A stretch of 7,291 nt of DNA from Thermoplasmata archaeon (GTDB lineage Archaea > Thermoplasmatota > Thermoplasmata > SG8-5): contig JAUSPR010000152.1 in NCBI GenBank assembly GCA_030655715.1, positions 1 through 7,291 on the forward strand. The letters run 5' to 3'. Numbering within the stretch: the first letter of the stretch is position 1; each line of letters starts with the position of its first letter. Both the position numbers and the translations under genes were made by a program. Positions 6,804 to 7,291 of this stretch are shown here, in pieces. The notes under the pieces are model-generated. The model had not been told where the DNA came from, did no database searches, and saw only the letters and a program-made list of their open reading frames with translations.

Positions 6804-6831
6804 GAGGCCTGCTCAAAAGTGAGCAGGCCTC
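6804..6831. repeat. Strong 12-base-pair hairpin
   Basis: GAGGCCTGCTCA (6804-6815) and TGAGCAGGCCTC (6820-6831) pair perfectly around the tetraloop AAAG. This is the strongest hairpin in the window. It resembles the stem of an intrinsic terminator but lacks a T-run on both strands, so it may be a decayed terminator, a structured RNA or a recognition hairpin. Confidence 0.85.
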
Positions 6832-6908
6832 CTGTATCGATATTGCACGAGTCATCAGCACTATTAAGACCATCACTTATCCTTCCAACCAAACTTCCAC
6901 GGCCCTCA

Positions 6909-6960
6909 GAGAAGCCCATGTATGCCCTGTGAAGCACCGGGAACAAAGTTTGAATGGCAT
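6909..6960. repeat. Diverged dispersed repeat, copy B
   Basis: It shares GAGAAGCCC exactly with copy A at its left end and TTTGAATG near its right end. It lies 230 bases downstream of copy A. Both copies are preceded, at slightly different distances, by a CTATTAAG/GTATTAAG sequence, so the true repeat may be longer than the part aligned here. Confidence 0.55.
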
Positions 6961-6967
6961 ATAAGCT

Positions 6968-6996
6968 ATTGGCGGTGGGAAAAAGACACCGCCAAT
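6968..6996. repeat. 10-base-pair hairpin ATTGGCGGTG / CACCGCCAAT
   Basis: The arms (6968-6977 and 6987-6996) are perfect reverse complements around GGAAAAAGA. No T-run follows on either strand. It sits directly after repeat copy B. Confidence 0.8.
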
Positions 6997-7060
6997 TAAT
7001 GAAAAAAGCATGGTAGTGTCCCCTCCATCAACTTTTACTGCCGGCAGCATCTACGATACT

Positions 7061-7114
7061 CCGAAACGGGCATACTCCCCCTTCATTACGCCGCAAACAA
7101 TCTCATAATGTAAT
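7061..7114. repeat. Diverged dispersed repeat, copy C
   Basis: It shares CCCCCT, CGCAAACAAT-like and AATGTAAT/AATGCAAT blocks with copy A, 35 of 54 positions, ungapped. It is the most diverged copy and lies about 150 bases after copy B. Confidence 0.5.
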
Positions 7115-7182
7115 CCTGGAATCAGTCATGGGTGTCGCCAGTTGCACCGGCTGAGCTCACGCTGCTTGCGGTGTGAGGCATA

Positions 7183-7210
7183 TAGTAGATATTTACCAGA
7201 ATACCTACTA
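7183..7210. repeat. Inverted repeat, 11-base arms with one mismatch
   Basis: TAGTAGATATT (7183-7193) and AATACCTACTA (7200-7210) pair at 10 of 11 positions around TACCAG. Ten bases downstream a purine-rich tract (GAGAGAAGAGAGAATGAGG) begins. Confidence 0.65.
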
Positions 7211-7241
7211 CAGGAAGAGAGAAGAGAGAATGAGGTGACTG

Positions 7242-7291
7242 GTCAAAGTAACTGCAACTTTGACAGAGAAACCGCAACCTAGTTGCAGTTA
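7242..7291. repeat. Two overlapping, mutually exclusive inverted repeats at the window edge
   Basis: GTCAAAGT (7242-7249) pairs perfectly with ACTTTGAC (7257-7264). TAACTGCAACT (7249-7259) pairs perfectly with AGTTGCAGTTA (7281-7291) and may continue past the window. Both use bases 7249 and 7257-7259, so they cannot form together. The related decamers AACTGCAACT and AACCGCAACC add a short direct repeat. A TTGACA at 7260-7265 would be a perfect -35 box, but its -10 position would fall at or past the window end and cannot be judged. Confidence 0.65.

Larger units (their letters stand above)
6598..7291. other. Gene-less, repeat- and hairpin-rich stretch
   Basis: No convincing coding sequence is present. 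The longest open frames on both strands here (plus 6575-6964, minus 6598-6876) lack a good ribosome binding site, have low-quality protein sequence and overlap each other. What the stretch does hold is three diverged copies of a roughly 54-base repeat, several strong hairpins without T-runs, and overlapping inverted repeats at the window's edge. It looks like the remains of accessory or mobile DNA. Confidence 0.5.

Noticed and set aside
6575..6964. A 129-residue plus-strand ORF and its minus-strand counterpart (6598-6876)
   Set aside because: The ORF begins inside the HU remnant without a ribosome binding site and runs through palindromes and repeat copies; the minus ORF overlaps it completely. 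Neither reads like a real protein.
6679..7114. A degenerate CRISPR array or integron attC sites
   Set aside because: Repeats are too few, too diverged and unevenly spaced for CRISPR. GCTTAAC-like motifs resembling attC core sites occur (6757 and 6777 areas) but without matching partner sites in the expected layout.
7235..7282. A 15-codon GTG ORF (VTGQSNCNFDRETAT)
   Set aside because: It is very short, is preceded only by a general purine tract, and coincides with the overlapping inverted repeats, which explain its sequence better.

Overview
The window looks like bacterial DNA from a Gram-positive anaerobe of the Clostridia (Peptococcaceae- or Thermoanaerobacterales-like). This rests on strong GGAGG-type ribosome binding sites, a TTG start with an ideal Shine-Dalgarno site, mixed base composition, and the gene content: two GH130 proteins with glycosyltransferases, recalling the tandem GH130 genes described in Thermoanaerobacter. 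The assignment to a lineage is an inference.

Left half (69-5768): three consecutive plus-strand genes form a carbohydrate locus. The first is a very large protein of 1195 residues. It has an N-terminal GT-A glycosyltransferase region resembling GT81 glucosyl-3-phosphoglycerate synthases, a long unassigned middle region, and a complete C-terminal GH130 mannoside-phosphorylase-type propeller. The second is a GT4 (GT-B) glycosyltransferase. The third is a stand-alone GH130 protein from a different sequence clade than the fused one. None has a signal peptide or membrane helix, so all should act in the cytoplasm. Together they suggest synthesis and phosphorolytic recycling of an intracellular mannose-containing glycan. 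A beta-1,2-mannan (mannogen-like) reserve is the most economical hypothesis, but the sequence does not prove the sugar or the linkage. A perfect TATAAT in the 115-base gap before the GT4 gene, and a visible change in base composition there, suggest that genes 2 and 3 may be a separate transcription unit and may have a different history from gene 1.

Right part (5769-7291): about 1.5 kb with no intact gene. It contains a good intrinsic terminator, a frameshifted and truncated HU/IHF-type DNA-binding protein gene, many perfect or near-perfect inverted repeats, three diverged copies of a roughly 54-base repeat, and a pair of overlapping, mutually exclusive hairpins at the window's end. It reads as a decayed accessory or mobile-element region. 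No tRNA, rRNA or CRISPR array was seen.
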